Below, in pieces: positions 1 through 15,279 of a DNA stretch of 64,000 nucleotides (positions within the stretch are counted from its first letter, which is position 1; each line of letters starts with the position of its first letter). The translations under genes were made by a program, and so were the position numbers. The stretch is from Citrus sinensis. Lineage: Eukaryota; Streptophyta; Magnoliopsida; Sapindales; Rutaceae. A model generated the notes under the pieces. The model searched no databases. It worked only from the letters and a program-made list of their open reading frames with translations, and was not told the DNA's origin. The DNA lies in the NCBI RefSeq assembly GCF_022201045.2, contig NC_068557.1, positions 558,001 to 622,000 of the forward strand, in the 5' to 3' direction.

Positions 1-824
1 AATGTTCTTTATATTCTTTTCTCTTGTTAAATGCAAGTGGAGTATGGATATCTTTTTTTGTGAGGGATTATTTGTATTGGGCATGTATTTCATAAAATTT
101 ATTGTAATAATGTAAGTCTCAATCATATATATTTGATTGTAAATATCAGTATAATATCTCTGCTATAATAAGTAGTTGTTGTAAATATTTGTGTAATACA
201 GTAATCTAATGATTAATCAGTCTAAAAAAAAACAGGCACTCTTATGAAGTGAGACATGGAGCAGTTGAGTTGTGTGGTAGGCACAAAATCAATCAGAATG
301 GAAGATGAGTAGCTGAAACACGTGATGTAAATTATTATATTTGGCTGATTTGGACATTCTTCCTCGAAGTTCAAAAATATTTTGCTTTCATGGATTGCCT
401 ACTGTGTATCTCCTATGGAATTAAATAAAGAGGGAAAAAAAATGACACTTCCATAGCCTCAGAACTTATTATTACGTATTCTCCGGGATTCCGATTGTTT
501 GGAGTGGTGAATAAAAATTATTTGAAAATTATCAGTTCATATTTTTATGAGGTAAAAAATTTATTTTTATTTACTAATAAAGCAGCAATAAAAAATTATT
601 GTTATTATAAAATAAGACATTTCTAGAAGATCATTAATAAATGAGATGGGACTGCTTGCAGATGAGACAAGAAATACCTGAAGCTAGTTTCGCTGTAGTA
701 GGTTCAACATGCTGACGTCAAAGGCGGTCACCAGGAAAGGAACCTGTTGTTCTGTTTAAAAAATTTCAGACAACAACTATCTCTCAAGTTAGTTGTTCAT
801 GGTACCAACCAATTAATTACTTAA
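1..824. other. AT-rich stretch, no gene seen
   Basis: No reading frame, splice pattern or RNA gene stands out. It may include untranslated sequence of a gene lying to the left, but nothing in the sequence proves that. Confidence 0.4.
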
Positions 825-876
825 GGGTGTGTTTGGTGTGTGGTATTGCATAGTATTAAGCTGCCTCTCAATTTTG

Positions 877-914
<38 letters not shown>

Positions 915-1828
915 TTTTACTTTTACTTTTACTTTTACTTAATAATAATAAAAATGAATAAATATATAATTTTTAATTTATAATATAATATAATATTATT
1001 TTTTATTTTTACATCATAATTTATTAATAAATTTATAATTTAATATGATTAATAATAAATACTTAAAAGTATATAAAATATAATATAATATTACACTATT
1101 TAATTATTGTAATATAATTAATATATAAAAATTAATTATTTTTAAATAATTTAATATAACAAATAATAAATTTTTAAATACAAATGAATTTCAATAATAT
1201 TAATCTAAATTAATAATAACATAAATAATAATATAAAATATTAGCACAATTCATTTTACTATTAACTATGTTATGACAATTTTGTCACTTTATCATTTTG
1301 TGATTATTTTGTGGTGTATATGAACAGATGTTCTAAGATGACTTTTGAACAAATCTTGTAGGTTTTAACTATTTATTTTTCTTGTTATATTATTTCAAGA
1401 TTATTTGATTAAATTATTTGCTTCGATATTTAAGAAGTTATATATTTAGAAAATACATAAAATAAATGTTATACTTCCGAAAATTAAAGGATATAACCTT
1501 CAATCTTTATGAAGAATTATGATATTTTTTTAAATTTATACTAAAAAAATTAGTAAATTTCTAAAATTTAAGACTTCTATATTTAATTTTTTTAAGTATT
1601 AATAAATATTATTTTATAAATATATAATATAAAGTAATCACAAAAAATTAATACAGCACAGTACAACATCAAGTATAATATAATTAAAAATTAATATAGT
1701 ACAGTGTAGCACCAAACATTATACAACATTATTATAATACAGTGCTAATGCAATACAACATAATACAATACACCTGTATTAAAATAATACAATACAACAT
1801 AATACAATATAGTATACCAAACGCACCA
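825..1828. mobile_element. PIF/Harbinger-like inverted-repeat element
   Basis: The left end reads GGGTGTGTTTGGTGTGTGG. The reverse complement of the right end reads TGGTGCGTTTGGTATAC, so the termini are imperfect inverted repeats. Both ends are flanked by TAA (822-824 and 1829-1831), the trinucleotide target duplication typical of PIF/Harbinger and Tourist-like elements. The 1.0-kb interior is very AT-rich, has a long T run near 880, repeated TTTTAC units, and many short variants of 'aatacaacataata' near the right end. No transposase frame is seen, so it would be non-autonomous. The 3-bp duplication could occur by chance. Confidence 0.55.
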
Positions 1829-2145
1829 TAAGGGAAAATGACAACAGTATTAAATTTATTTTTTATTTTAAAGACAGATATACCCTTCACAAGTTCATTA
1901 GGGATCATCAAAATCGATGGTTGGCAAACTTGATATCAAATGTACAGTAATTATTGGAAATTAAGTTACAAAGGTGCTGTTTGACAGTTACTCACAAACA
2001 AAGCATGATAATTGCTGATAACTTTTCCTTCATTTCGGTCACAAGTGAATCACACAATAAAATTTTTCGGTCACAAGGAGGAATTACAGATCTACATGAT
2101 GTATAAATTGGTTGAAAACTGATGCACGAAGAATTGATGTTGCTT

Positions 2146-5100
2146 CTAAATTCTACTCCGAACAGAAAGCTCGTGTTTGATTTGGTCTCTCAGCACTCTC
2201 CTCAGTAACTTGTTAGAAGCAGTTCGGGGAAACTCCGGGACAACCTTTACCAAGCTCACCTGGTAAATATTAGTTAAAAAAGAAATTGAGGAAAAAGAAA
2301 TCATATCAGAGTAGAATTGTATCAGTAATTTAAATGGTTCCAAACAACATGGATTTGAAAAGAAATATGGAGGCTCTTAGCACCAAACCTTAAACAAAGG
2401 GTTGAGTTTGCTTTGAATGGCCTTTGAAAATATCATTTTGAGTTTGTCTGGTTGACTGGTAAATCCTTTCTTTAGTACCACAAATATTACCAGCACTTCT
2501 GGACCACCACCTGCTGGGGATACACTGATTGCAGCTGTCTCCAGGATACTTTCATCAGCTTGGTCGCAGACACGCTCAATTTCAACGGAACTTGTCTGCA
2601 TATCAAATTTTACACGTAAACAAATGAAGCCAAGAAGCGGATATTAAACAAAAGGGATGAAATAAGTTCAAGTTTGTGAAAAATAGAAAATAAGTTCAAG
2701 TTTGTGAAAATAGAGCCATGCATATATGTGTAAACACTTAAAAGAGCTTCTTGGTGAAGATAAAAAAGTCAACGGAAGAAGTAATGCCTTTATGCCACCG
2801 AGATTCATGGTGTCATCAGCCCTTCCCTGTACAATGATATAGCCCCCGACAGTCCGCTTGATGATGTCTCCATGCCTCCTGAGACACTGCCAGTAGACAT
2901 GTCAAGTTACAAATCGTACTCTTAAGCTGCTTGTAAACTGGAATCATGATTGTCTGATAACTCTCTGGCTCCCATTGATTATGAAAAGTGATGGAAATGA
3001 ATTCAAACAGAAGATTTTTTGTTTTACTGGTTGTGTCTTAGCTTAGTTGCAGAAGCACAAGCTCGAGTAAAGACCACAGTGCTTTTAAATATTAAAAGAG
3101 GTAAAGCATTTTGTATCATTGATACGACTTAGCATGAAAATATGTCTCAATGCTACTGTTTTATAAGAAAGGCTAGTCTACATGTACCATTCCTTTATAC
3201 ATTGGCATCCCGCGGAAGTAAACTTCCTCATGATCAGCATTAAGCAATCTGTCACTAGCTCCGAGGTATAGAGGGAATAAACCCACTTCACCAACACAAG
3301 GTTGATCATCTGGCTGTTAATGTTGAAAAAGATTAATTACACATATAAACAATATAGAACAGAATATTAATCAGTCAATCTGGCATATGCATTCATAATA
3401 ACTGTGCTCTCTCACATGTTATTGCAATCTCAGAGTCAAGTTACAGGCAAGAAACAATGTGGTGAGAATTTGATTGGCAAGGTTTGTAAAAAGAAAGAGA
3501 ATCCAGTTAGATCAAGAAAATGTTCTTACATATGGTACTCCACATTCATCAAGAATAACAAGCCCTGCCGTCATTGTTGCAGTGCTAAATGCTCCAAAAG
3601 CTTGTGGCTGCAGCAGGCTTCCTTGGATGTAGGCTGAGGAAAGCTCTGTGCCACCACAACTTTCAATAATGGCATTGTACCAAGCTTTCGAGGAGAGCCA
3701 AAGGTCATCATCAACATTGGAGGTTTCTCCAGTGGAAGCAAAGGATCTATACGTATATTTTGAGTCAATTTCATTCTGAATCATATGAAGACTCCTAAGT
3801 TTGAAGTCGGAAAAAGGAGACTACCTTATCTTTGTCCAATCCAGGCCTTCCAAACAGTTTGTGTTCCTCCATGCTTTCACTAAGCTTGGAACTGTACCCA
3901 AAACAGTTACTCCAGCATCCTGAAAAAGTTTCAGAAAATAAATACAATAAACAAGAGCAAAATCTCGCAATTCCCAGTACTGAACTTATGGCTATGCACT
4001 TGAAAAAGTGATGCCAATCTATTACAGTTATGATTGTATTAAAGCCAAAACCTTCATGATAACCACACAATTTTTCCGTCCTTATATCCAATGTCATTTA
4101 AGAATCCTCTACAGCTCAAGTTCAAAATGTCTCCGCATGGCCAAGCTAAGTAGTCTGGTATTATTCTAGTATTATTTCTGCACCACGACCAAACAATTGA
4201 ATGTTTAAGATCTCTCCTATTAATTCCGTGGCATATTGACATAGGAACTCTATTGAATAATAGGTGGTTGGTAGTGTAATCAGCTCTAAGGCACTGAAAA
4301 ATCAGATCAGCCCTCCTAGAAATAGGCAATAAGAGTTTACAGACAGGAAAAACCAAAAATTGAAGTGCCACCTGAACAAATTTTCCAAAACTGCGCTCCA
4401 AAGGAGATCCCTGATACAGAGCAAGAGTCGCACCATTCAGAAAGCTTGAGAATAGTATAACCGGCCCCATCACCCATCCCAAATTGGTTGGCCAGCAATA
4501 AACATCTCCAACTTTGAGATCAATATGAGCCCATCCCTCAGCAGTACATCGAATCGATGAAAGTTGTGTCCATGGGATAGCCTTTGGTTCTCCTAATTAA
4601 GGCCAATAAATAAGATAATATTTCTAAAGTGGGTGTCAAAACAGGAAAAAGAATAAATCTACGGTTAAAAAATTTTGCTACCTGTGGTTCCAGATGAAAA
4701 GAGTATATTAACGACAGCATCCACTGGGTTATAAACCGGAGAGTAATAGTTTGGCCTGTCACCACAAAAATATTGACATACGTAATTGTTCACAGCATAT
4801 TAATTGGAGAACCCATAAAAACACATTGGGATCTTGAATTTCGTGGTATCAATACCTGGGATGGTAGTCAACACTGGAAAGAAAATCTTTCCATGATAGA
4901 TCCTGTTCTCTTAATGGAATACCTACATCATTTCCGATCGCAGGGAGCACAATAGCTTTAAGAGGAGCAGCGCCTAGAACTTTACTGTAAAAGAGGGACA
5001 AAATGCCATTACATTAATAGTGGAATAGTTAAAACATGTCCAAGTCCATAATGTATATCATAATAGTTTCAGATAAAAAGAATGGGATTATCACACTAGT

Positions 5101-8100
5101 TTAGCTTTTAAATCTAACGCAAGTACTTCATGAGAAAGCATTCTATGCAAGGCCTTCATAGAAGCAGTTAAAAGTGAACCATTACTTCCAATTTAACTTT
5201 GAAAGAAATAAGAAACAAGTACATTTCAATTTTTGCCATAAAGCTCAGGTTTCTTAAGAAATAAAAGATGTTTTTAGTTCAGTTAGTCTGAAATTCAAGA
5301 GCTTGCTGAAAATGTAAAGAAAGAACCAATTTTCATTTAAAATCACAATTCTCTATCACTTTAACTAGCTAAAAGGACATTCCCTATGATTTAATTTCAA
5401 GAAAACCCATGTGAATCATTTCAACTCAGTCATGTGAGCTGGTAGGAGTTTAATAACACACAAATATATCCAAGATCACGCAAAGTATTATGGGGTGCAT
5501 AAATGCTGTTCAGAATCAATTACATGGGGAGTGCAGATATCAACAGGACCTCTATGACACATACAGATTAGCAATTCCTGTTGTATAATATGGATATGAT
5601 TAAAATGCAATTGATAAAAAATTTTACAGCTTCAGCCACATGCTGCAAACAATTTATGTTCGTAAAGACTTCAGAATTTTGGTACTTGATAAAGGTGATG
5701 ACAACATGATTTACGCCATCAAAATTGGTAAATTTCTTACTCAAGATGACAAAATGCAACATCTAGTATAGACTATAAAAGTTAATCCTTTACCTGTATA
5801 AAGGAAATTTTCTTCCTCCTCTGAGAATAAAATCCTGAATACAAATTGAAGGCAGATATCACCAAACAAATGATACACCAACTGGATTGTAATCTCATAA
5901 CGAATATAATACATGGAATCTCTTAGAACATATTAAAATGTATTCATATCTACCCAGAAAAGCTGCACGTAAGTACTAGCTTAGAATTGACTCCAAAGGC
6001 AACACAGAAACAGAGAAGAAAAAGTGATGCATAAGAGTAATGGGGATGTAATATAAAAGGATTTAAAATATAATGAGCAAATACTATGTCATCACTTATA
6101 AAATCTGACATCACTTCTAAAATCTGACGTCAATAACAGGATAACTAGAAACAATTTGTTAAGCAGACTGCTTGTATTTCTCTTACAACTAATGCATATA
6201 GTTGAGTGACAAAAAATATGAAAGGGAAAATGAGTGTCGCGATAAAGTTCCTAAATTTCAGAAGTTCTACTCCTTCATATATAGAATGAACTATAAGAAT
6301 GAATGATCACCTGAGTAAAGATACCCTTGGCTTTAGACACTCGCAAACGAGTTGCAATCTCCCTAGCTGCAAAGCTGTCAGCTATTGATACTACAACATA
6401 TCCTGCTAGTATAATAGCCAAATATATAATAACTGCACGGACTGTCATTGGCATGTCAATTGCAATTGCATCACCCTTTGAGAACATTGTATCCAATGCA
6501 TTAGCCACCAACCTGTAACTCGTGCAGCAAACATATCAAAAAAGATAAAATAGAAGAAAATAAAAGTAAATTTAAACATAAAAATAATGATGTGGGAAGG
6601 AAGAAGGTTTTCAAGGAATAAAGGACATAACTTATTTCCTTTGATCATTCGTTATTAATAATGGTTACTTCTTTTATCAGCAGCTGAAAAAGTTTATGTA
6701 ACAGGAAGAAAGCAGGTAACAGTTCCCATGTTAAAGACTCGAATTTTGACTAAAGGATTTATTTTCTTCAAATAGAATTCAGCTTAGTTTGACATTGATA
6801 TACCTAAAGTGTATATATATGGCGACATTTGATTCAAACGGCCTAATCAAATCTGATGCTAGAGAAAATCATAGTTAATGTTAGTCTAAAATAAGGTTAA
6901 ACACAAACTACAGTACATATACACAAAATTCTGATGAGAGCATACATTACTTGTTCGCGGAGTTCCTTGTATGTCATAAGGTTAACAGCAGATTCATCAC
7001 ATCTATCCTCTCTCCACACAATAGCCACAGTATTGTCCTCTTTTCTCCGATGATTTGAGGGTAGCAAACAACATTCAGCAATATTTAAAACTGAACCTGG
7101 AAGCCATGTTCCACCATGCTTTGATTTGTCAGTTCTGTCTAAAATACATTTCGGGGCCTCGCGGAATACAACTGAAATCTCTTTAAGAGCAATTTCCCAA
7201 TAAGCCTGAAACCATACTCAGATACAAAATTCAGAATAAGAACGAGTCCAGTAGCATATGAAAATAGTAAGTACTCACCTCAGGATGTTCAACTGTGAAT
7301 TTCTGAAAGAGCCTAAAACTTGTTATGGGGTCTTTGTACGCACGCCCTAGGAGCTTTGGTCCATGAATTTCCAATGCATTTCCTAAGTTAGTAAGCTTCG
7401 ATTGATCTCTGATGTTTGAAAAACATAGGTATCCGTTAGGAGAAAGATTCAAACTTTGATGCCAAGATTAATCTTTATTTTGAGTCATACAGTGTTTGGC
7501 TCTATTTCGCCATTCTTGTGGTACTAATCTAGCCCATTTAATATGAGATAAATCATGTTGATAATGCCCGCTTAACCAGTGTTTTCGTGTATTCCTTCCA
7601 AAATTTCAAAGGGGTTTATGTCTTAATTGGTAATTAAAGATTCCGTATTTTTCAAAAAAAATCTTTTATTTCATTCTTAAGAAATAGAGATGTTCCATGA
7701 TATTGAAGAACTGATCTTAAATTATAAAAGTTCAAAATTGAGAGTTGTAATAATTTGTAAAATACATATGTGCCCATAGACTTAAATTTAGGCTACAAGA
7801 AAGCACACAAAGATGTGTGCCCATAAGATAGCAAAATAAGTGGATTTCACAGACAAAATTGGCGAGTCCTTCAAAGATACTGCATCACGTGAGCACTTTT
7901 AATAATATACAGTTAAGATTACTTACTTATACATTCTTATCCAATAACACCCCAACACAACTATCTGAAACATGATCAAATCTTTTACTCCTAATATCAA
8001 ATATGTCAAAATTACAGGGAATTTTAACTGGCAAAAACAAAAGCAACGCAAGAAATCAAGAGATACAAGCAAAAGAGAGATAGGCAAAGAACATACAGAG

Positions 8101-8365
8101 AAGGGAACCAGTAAAGAGGAGGGCCCTTGATGGAAGCGTCCCAATCATTATACACACTGTAATAAACAAGTTGATGCAACCCATGTGGGTGCCATGGCTT
8201 AAGCACTTTTCTGGCCACAAGCTCACGCCAAATCTCTCTTGCATCAAGCCCTTTGCTGCAACTTATCACTTGCTTCAAAATCTTATCAAACTCCTCAGCT
8301 TCCTCCAGTTTCAATCCCACCTTCATCAAATCCTCCACTCCCACTTCTCTTATGTTCTTTCCCAT
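2146..8365 (-). CDS. Peroxisomal acyl-activating enzyme, AAE17/AAE18 type
   Basis: This is an ANL-superfamily adenylate-forming acyl-CoA synthetase of about 727 residues. It is expected to activate a carboxylic acid with ATP and then load it on CoA in the peroxisome. I read 14 exons on the minus strand: 8365-8097, 7408-7279, 7205-6946, 6512-6311, 5834-5794, 4984-4856, 4755-4682, 4592-4372, 3919-3825, 3746-3530, 3313-3188, 2886-2788, 2595-2389, 2259-2146. They sum to 2184 nt, in frame. The ATP-binding motif [13 protein letters not shown] is split across exons 7 and 8 (residues about 363-375). The hinge motif [13 protein letters not shown] ends exon 12 (about 609-621). The protein ends in SRI, a PTS1-like peroxisomal tripeptide. 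The start MGKNIREVG matches the family N terminus. Arabidopsis AAE17 (At5g23050) and AAE18 (At1g55320) are the likely relatives; the in vivo substrate cannot be told from sequence. COP10 lies upstream on the same strand. Confidence 0.9.
2596..2787 (-). other. GC-AG intron 12 of the acyl-activating enzyme
   Basis: On the minus strand exon 12 ends ...GGCATAAAG and the intron opens with GC, not GT. The acceptor is TGCAG directly before ACAAGTTCC. Joining there gives ...[15 protein letters not shown], the family-conserved hinge region, in phase 0. No GT nearby keeps both the frame and the conserved residues. GC-AG introns make up roughly one percent of plant introns. Confidence 0.75.
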
Positions 8366-8433
8366 TTTTTCCTCTCTCTCTCGTTAACAAGTTCTGATCT
8401 TTTTTTCAGTTACCAATAGACATTTGGGAGTCC

Positions 8434-8458
8434 CTATGTTACATGAAATGTAACATAG
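8434..8458. repeat. Perfect 11-bp palindrome upstream of the AAE start
   Basis: CTATGTTACAT and its exact reverse complement ATGTAACATAG are separated by GAA. The palindrome sits about 70-90 bp upstream of the AAE start codon, so in its promoter or 5' leader. The block is bracketed by near-identical ATAGACATTT at about 8416 and 8465, which looks like a tiny insertion with a direct repeat. It could form a hairpin or bind a dimeric factor; either role is inference. Confidence 0.6.
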
Positions 8459-8889
8459 CATTTACCATAGACATTTATTGTTAACAGGTAATAACGGGTG
8501 TAGAAGATTGAAAAAGGTAGGTAGTTGAACATGTGGTGTGTTTCTGATGATTAAAAAAATGAGTCAACGACCCCAGTTTCGATATACGAAAAACACTGCT
8601 TCTGTAATTTGCTCTACTGGGTATTACGGATTTCCACTCTTAAACATCCAAGTCTTTGGCACCACCAGGTCCCCACGGATTCGTACGCTTGCATGTACAT
8701 ATATGTATGTGTGTATGCGTGTGGGGGTGTGTGTGTTTTTTCTTTTTCCTTTTTTTTGCCTTTTTCTAAACTTGGGTCTATCGGGCTAAGTTCGAAAATA
8801 TGCATGCCGTCCATTGCAATGACCAAAATTATAGCACAACTAGATATTATCCAAGCATAACTCAAAAATCAGCATACAATACAAACAAA

Positions 8890-9025
8890 ATCTATCTCAC
8901 ACAAGTAAACAAATATTTGCAAAGAAAGGTGAATCTTACATACAGACTCGAACTCATTCACTCCACAATTGGGGAAGAGTCTTTATCACCCACCAACCAA
9001 TGGCCTCGGTTTGGAGATTCTAACA
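8890..9025 (-). mobile_element. Possible tRNA-derived SINE remnant
   Basis: Read on the minus strand, a segment resembling a tRNA A box (GGCCATTGGTTGGTGGG) is followed about 45 nt later by a B-box-like GAGTTCGAGTCTGT. This is the layout of RNA polymerase III promoters in plant SINEs. No clear A-rich tail or target duplication was found. Confidence 0.3.
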
Positions 9026-9365
9026 TATTTTTAGAGTAGACAATTGATCTTCATACTTTAAAAATAAAATCCATCACCTCTTGCTTGGGTGGTGGAATGA
9101 TTTTATTTCGACACAGCAACTAAATATTGATGTAACCATATGAGGCAAGACATTTACAATAAGCTGAATTTCTCACAGTTGCTTTCAAACGTGATATAGT
9201 TGCAAGGATAACATTGCAGTTCATGTTGGAGAGCATTTTATAGATGCCTAGGGGCATATTCAAGAAAGTGGCATGGGTGCAGTCTTGGACTAATAACGAC
9301 ATGCTGATAAGGAATCTACAACAACATCGAAATGTTAAGCGGTGTCAGCTCTTTCATTGGATTCA

Positions 9366-11695
<2,330 letters not shown>

Positions 11696-11881
11696 TTTAA
11701 CTTTCAAGCCACTGTCTCTGTGCGTGTGTTTCAAATTACTCGCATATTGAAACCAAATAATTGTTTCGATTTTGAGTGAATTTCCTTTTCCCAACAAAAA
11801 AAAAAAAAATCTAAAAATTCTTTTAAAATAAAAATAAAAGAAGTATAATTTATCAATCAATTTATTAGTTTCAAAGAACAA

Positions 11882-13203
11882 ATAAACGTCTTTACTTTTA
11901 GAGTAATTTTAGACTTCCACTTCCAACATTTAAGTTTTAATTTAACTTTAGTTAATGTGACATTTATACATTAGATGATAATTAAATAATTTATAAATTA
12001 TAAAATGTATCATTTTTCAGACCCATAACACGAAAATATTGAGATTTAAATATTAAAATTATAATATTATTATTCAGCTCAACTGATATAGTTAATTAGA
12101 AGAAAAAAAATGGAGTAGAATTTGTGTCACGGTTTTTAAAAGTTTATTAATAGAAAACAATTACATTGTGTCGTGGCTAAACAGTTGTTATTATCAAACA
12201 AAAATAAAAATAGCTGTTATTATTAAAATTATAAAAAAAAAGAAATTATAAAAATACATCTATTTCAATTCTTTTATTAAATGAGGAGCCCTTAATATGT
12301 TTAATAAATCAATTCCCCAAGATGCCTGCCCATGGTCCATGGAGGAGATGTTTGCTCATTGATCGATGACACGATGAAGCTGTTGGATTCAGACTGATTT
12401 ATGGGCATAGCTACTAGCACTTTGGAAACTTCCTTCATTATCAAACAAAAAGGTTTCTACTTCACTTATGTAACGCAACAAATAAAATTGCATCATTCTG
12501 AATCATGGTCCTATAGTCGGTGGTATCAAATACTTCAAATATTGTTAGCTTTGATTTAAGAGGAGATTGTTTTTTTTTTTGTTTTTTTTTGTTTTAATGA
12601 CGTAAAACGACTTAATAATTAATTAAGTTAATTAGAGATTTTTTTTTATATATTAATATATTACCATCATAGTACAATTGATATGTACAATAAGAGATTG
12701 ATCGAGACTGTCTTTAATAATATTATTATTAAGAGTGAGATGTATAATAATCCAAATGCGGGAGACAAATAAACTCCCACATAAGAGAGGAGTAAGAATT
12801 CCAACAATGATTGGGACTCGAACCAACGGGATTTTATAATTGAATGAGTATTTTTTGGATAGTTATACTGAAAGCCAATCCTTTTTTTTTTTTTTTGGGT
12901 AATCGAAACTATTATACATCATGGTAACATTTGGGCAATGCCATAAACCAAAGCCAACAGAATAACAAAAATAGAACTTGAACACAAGGATAGTATAGTT
13001 TACAAAAGTGAGGTTCAAAACAGAACACGTACAAATTTTTTGAGCCACTTCAAAAATTTAACCTTTTGTACAATTTCTAATTACACAAGATATATATATA
13101 AATAAGAAATGTAAAATTCACTACAAAACTATATATATATGTCCCACAGATGTAAAATTCACTACAAAATTATATGTGACATACTTTTCGGATCCATTTA
13201 TTA
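11882..13203. other. Intergenic between COP10 and the F-box/kelch gene
   Basis: AT-rich sequence with no supported gene. Near 12,810-12,830 'gggactcgaaccaacggg' resembles a reversed tRNA B box, and 'ggcgggactcgaactcaagt' near 41,722 is similar. Both may be ends of old SINE-like repeats. The stretch just left of 13,204 would hold the 3' untranslated region of the F-box/kelch gene. Confidence 0.4.
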
Positions 13204-14232
13204 TTAGATCTCAACGCAGCAACCAGATTGAACAAACCCAGAAAATTCATCGGGCACATTGATTTTCTCCAATTTCACCTTTTGCCCTTCCCCAATTTCC
13301 GCCAGATAAAACCCACTTGGAGCTCCTTGGTACTCCGACCCGGTGACCAGAACCCGATCGCCCAACGCTACCCCGCATAACCCGGCCCGTACAACGGAGT
13401 CTAGCTCGGACCAACTAAATATCCTCCCATCTTTGCCCACCCCAACGTTGGATCTCGGGCACCGACCAGCCTCCCAAATCCCTTCCACCCGCTTCCATTG
13501 ACCGGATCCGAACCCGTAAGCGTCGGCGCTTCCATCGAAAGCCCCTTGATTCTCGGTGTTATACCCGCTAATTACCCAAAACTCATCCCCTATCACCACC
13601 CCCTCACATTCGTCTCGCTCTTGACTCAACTGAGTCAACTCACTCCACTCGTCCCGCCTCAAATCATAGACCCACCCCGTCCTCAGCGCGTTCTTATTCT
13701 GATCGTGCCCGCCCGCAACATAGACCCGACCCTCCGCAGATCCACACCCGAAAAACGACATCTTCGCCGGCAAATCCTTCCCTTTCCGCCACCTCCGCAT
13801 CCCGAAATCGTACACGAAAACGTCGGTGACCGGGTTGTAACTATCCGGGTCCCACCCGCCCATCACCACAAGCTTGCCCTTGCAACCCGCCAACTGACAA
13901 AAGAGCGGCAACCCATTTGGATACCCGGGTACCGGGTCAATCCTGTCCCATACCGCACCGACCCGGTCGAACACGCTGAGTCGATAACTCGGTGACTCGC
14001 CTGGTTTTTTGCCACCGTCTGATTCTTTTTCAGCTTGAACTAAGCACGCAACTTTGTGGGTGTGCCCAGAATTTTTTCTTTGGTAGTAAAAGTCTTGGCT
14101 TTGAAGGAGTTGGCGCCAACGCCGGCAGACAGCGGAGGCGAGGCGATGGGTGGAGTAAGGGAGGCGGGTTAAGCACTCGAGGCTGAGCTCTTCAGGGAGA
14201 CTCGGTATTAACTCGGAAGATTCCATTTTCAT
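13204..14232 (-). CDS. F-box/kelch-repeat protein, KMD/KFB family
   Basis: A single-exon gene of 342 residues (340 from the second Met, MESSELIP, 6 nt inside). The N-terminal F-box (about residues 10-50: PSLPEELSLECLTRLPY...VCRRWRQLL) should bind SKP1 in an SCF ubiquitin ligase. Kelch repeats follow from about residue 100, with the diagnostic double Gly and Tyr/Trp pattern in KLVVMGGWDPD, RVYVAGGHDQNK and EFWVISGYN. They form a substrate-binding propeller. The order and motifs match Arabidopsis At1g80440, At1g15670, At2g44130 and At3g59940 (KISS ME DEADLY). These target type-B response regulators of cytokinin signalling and phenylalanine ammonia-lyase for degradation. Which target applies here cannot be read from sequence. 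The gene is much more GC-rich than its flanks, and a G-box and TATA box lie just upstream. Confidence 0.92.
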   Translation of the reverse strand: MKMESSELIPSLPEELSLECLTRLPYSTHRLASAVCRRWRQLLQSQDFYYQRKNSGHTHKVACLVQAEKESDGGKKPGESPSYRLSVFDRVGAVWDRIDPVPGYPNGLPLFCQLAGCKGKLVVMGGWDPDSYNPVTDVFVYDFGMRRWRKGKDLPAKMSFFGCGSAEGRVYVAGGHDQNKNALRTGWVYDLRRDEWSELTQLSQERDECEGVVIGDEFWVISGYNTENQGAFDGSADAYGFGSGQWKRVEGIWEAGRCPRSNVGVGKDGRIFSWSELDSVVRAGLCGVALGDRVLVTGSEYQGAPSGFYLAEIGEGQKVKLEKINVPDEFSGFVQSGCCVEI

Positions 14233-14273
14233 TGTTCGATTTTTGGTTCTGAATTGAGTGGCGAATTTTATAA

Positions 14274-14340
14274 CGGCTATTTATAGAAAGTTCGTTAGAT
14301 AACTAGAAACTGTTCTAATTAAAGGATTCGTGCCACGTGG
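14274..14340 (-). promoter_or_regulatory. TATA box and G-box of the F-box/kelch gene
   Basis: On the minus strand CTATAAATAGCC (14275-14286) lies about 45-55 bp before the start codon and fits a plant TATA box. The palindromic G-box core CACGTG within CCACGTGG (14333-14340) lies about 50 bp further upstream. G-boxes bind bZIP and bHLH factors in light and abscisic acid responses; which factor acts here is unknown. Confidence 0.6.
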
Positions 14341-14360
14341 CGAGGCGTTATGAAGGAGCT

Positions 14361-14407
14361 ATGTAACGTAGTCTAATTGGATAGCAAAATTTTAATTTTT
14401 TTTTTAG

Positions 14408-14442
<35 letters not shown>

Positions 14443-15225
14443 TCAAGTTGATTGAAATGTTATCAATTAAAAATTTGGAATAAAAAGTTATGAATAGACT
14501 ACCATTTATTTATTTATTTGAAGCGTATCGTTGTCTAATCGAATAATAAAATTTTAATTTTTTGTCTGTCTGTATATTATATATATTCAAATTAATTGAA
14601 ATGTTATTGAGTAAAAACTTGGAATAAAAAGTTATGAATAGACTATCATCTATTTATTTGAATGTGATTATGAATAGACTATATATATATATATATAATA
14701 TACACGCAGACAAAAAAATAAAATTTTGCTATCCGATTAGACTATGATACATTCAAATAAATAGATAATAGTCTATTCATAATCACATTCAAATAAATAG
14801 ATGATAGTCTATTCATAACTTTTTATTCTAAGTTTTTACTCAATAACATTTCAATTAACTTGGAATAAAAAGTTATGAGTAGACTATCATCTATTTATTT
14901 GAATGTGATTCAAATCACATTCAAATAAATAAATTGAGATGTTATTGAGTAAAAACTTGGAATAAAAAGTTATGAGTAGACTATCATCTAATTTGAATGT
15001 GATTATGAATAAACTACTATCTATTTATTTGAATGTATCGTAGTCTAATCGGATAGCAAAATTTTAATTTTTTGTCTGCGTGTAAATTATATATATATAT
15101 ATTCAAATTAATTGAAATGTTATTGAGTAAAATCTTAGAATAAAAAGTTATGAATAGACTATCATCTATTTATTTGAATGTATCGTAGTCTAATCGGATA
15201 GCAAAATTTTAATTTTTTGTCTCTC

Positions 15226-15279
<54 letters not shown>

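Noticed and set aside
13498-13995. 165-codon plus-strand frame
   Set aside because: It is the antisense shadow of the GC-rich F-box/kelch gene; it has no domain, and codon use fits the minus strand.
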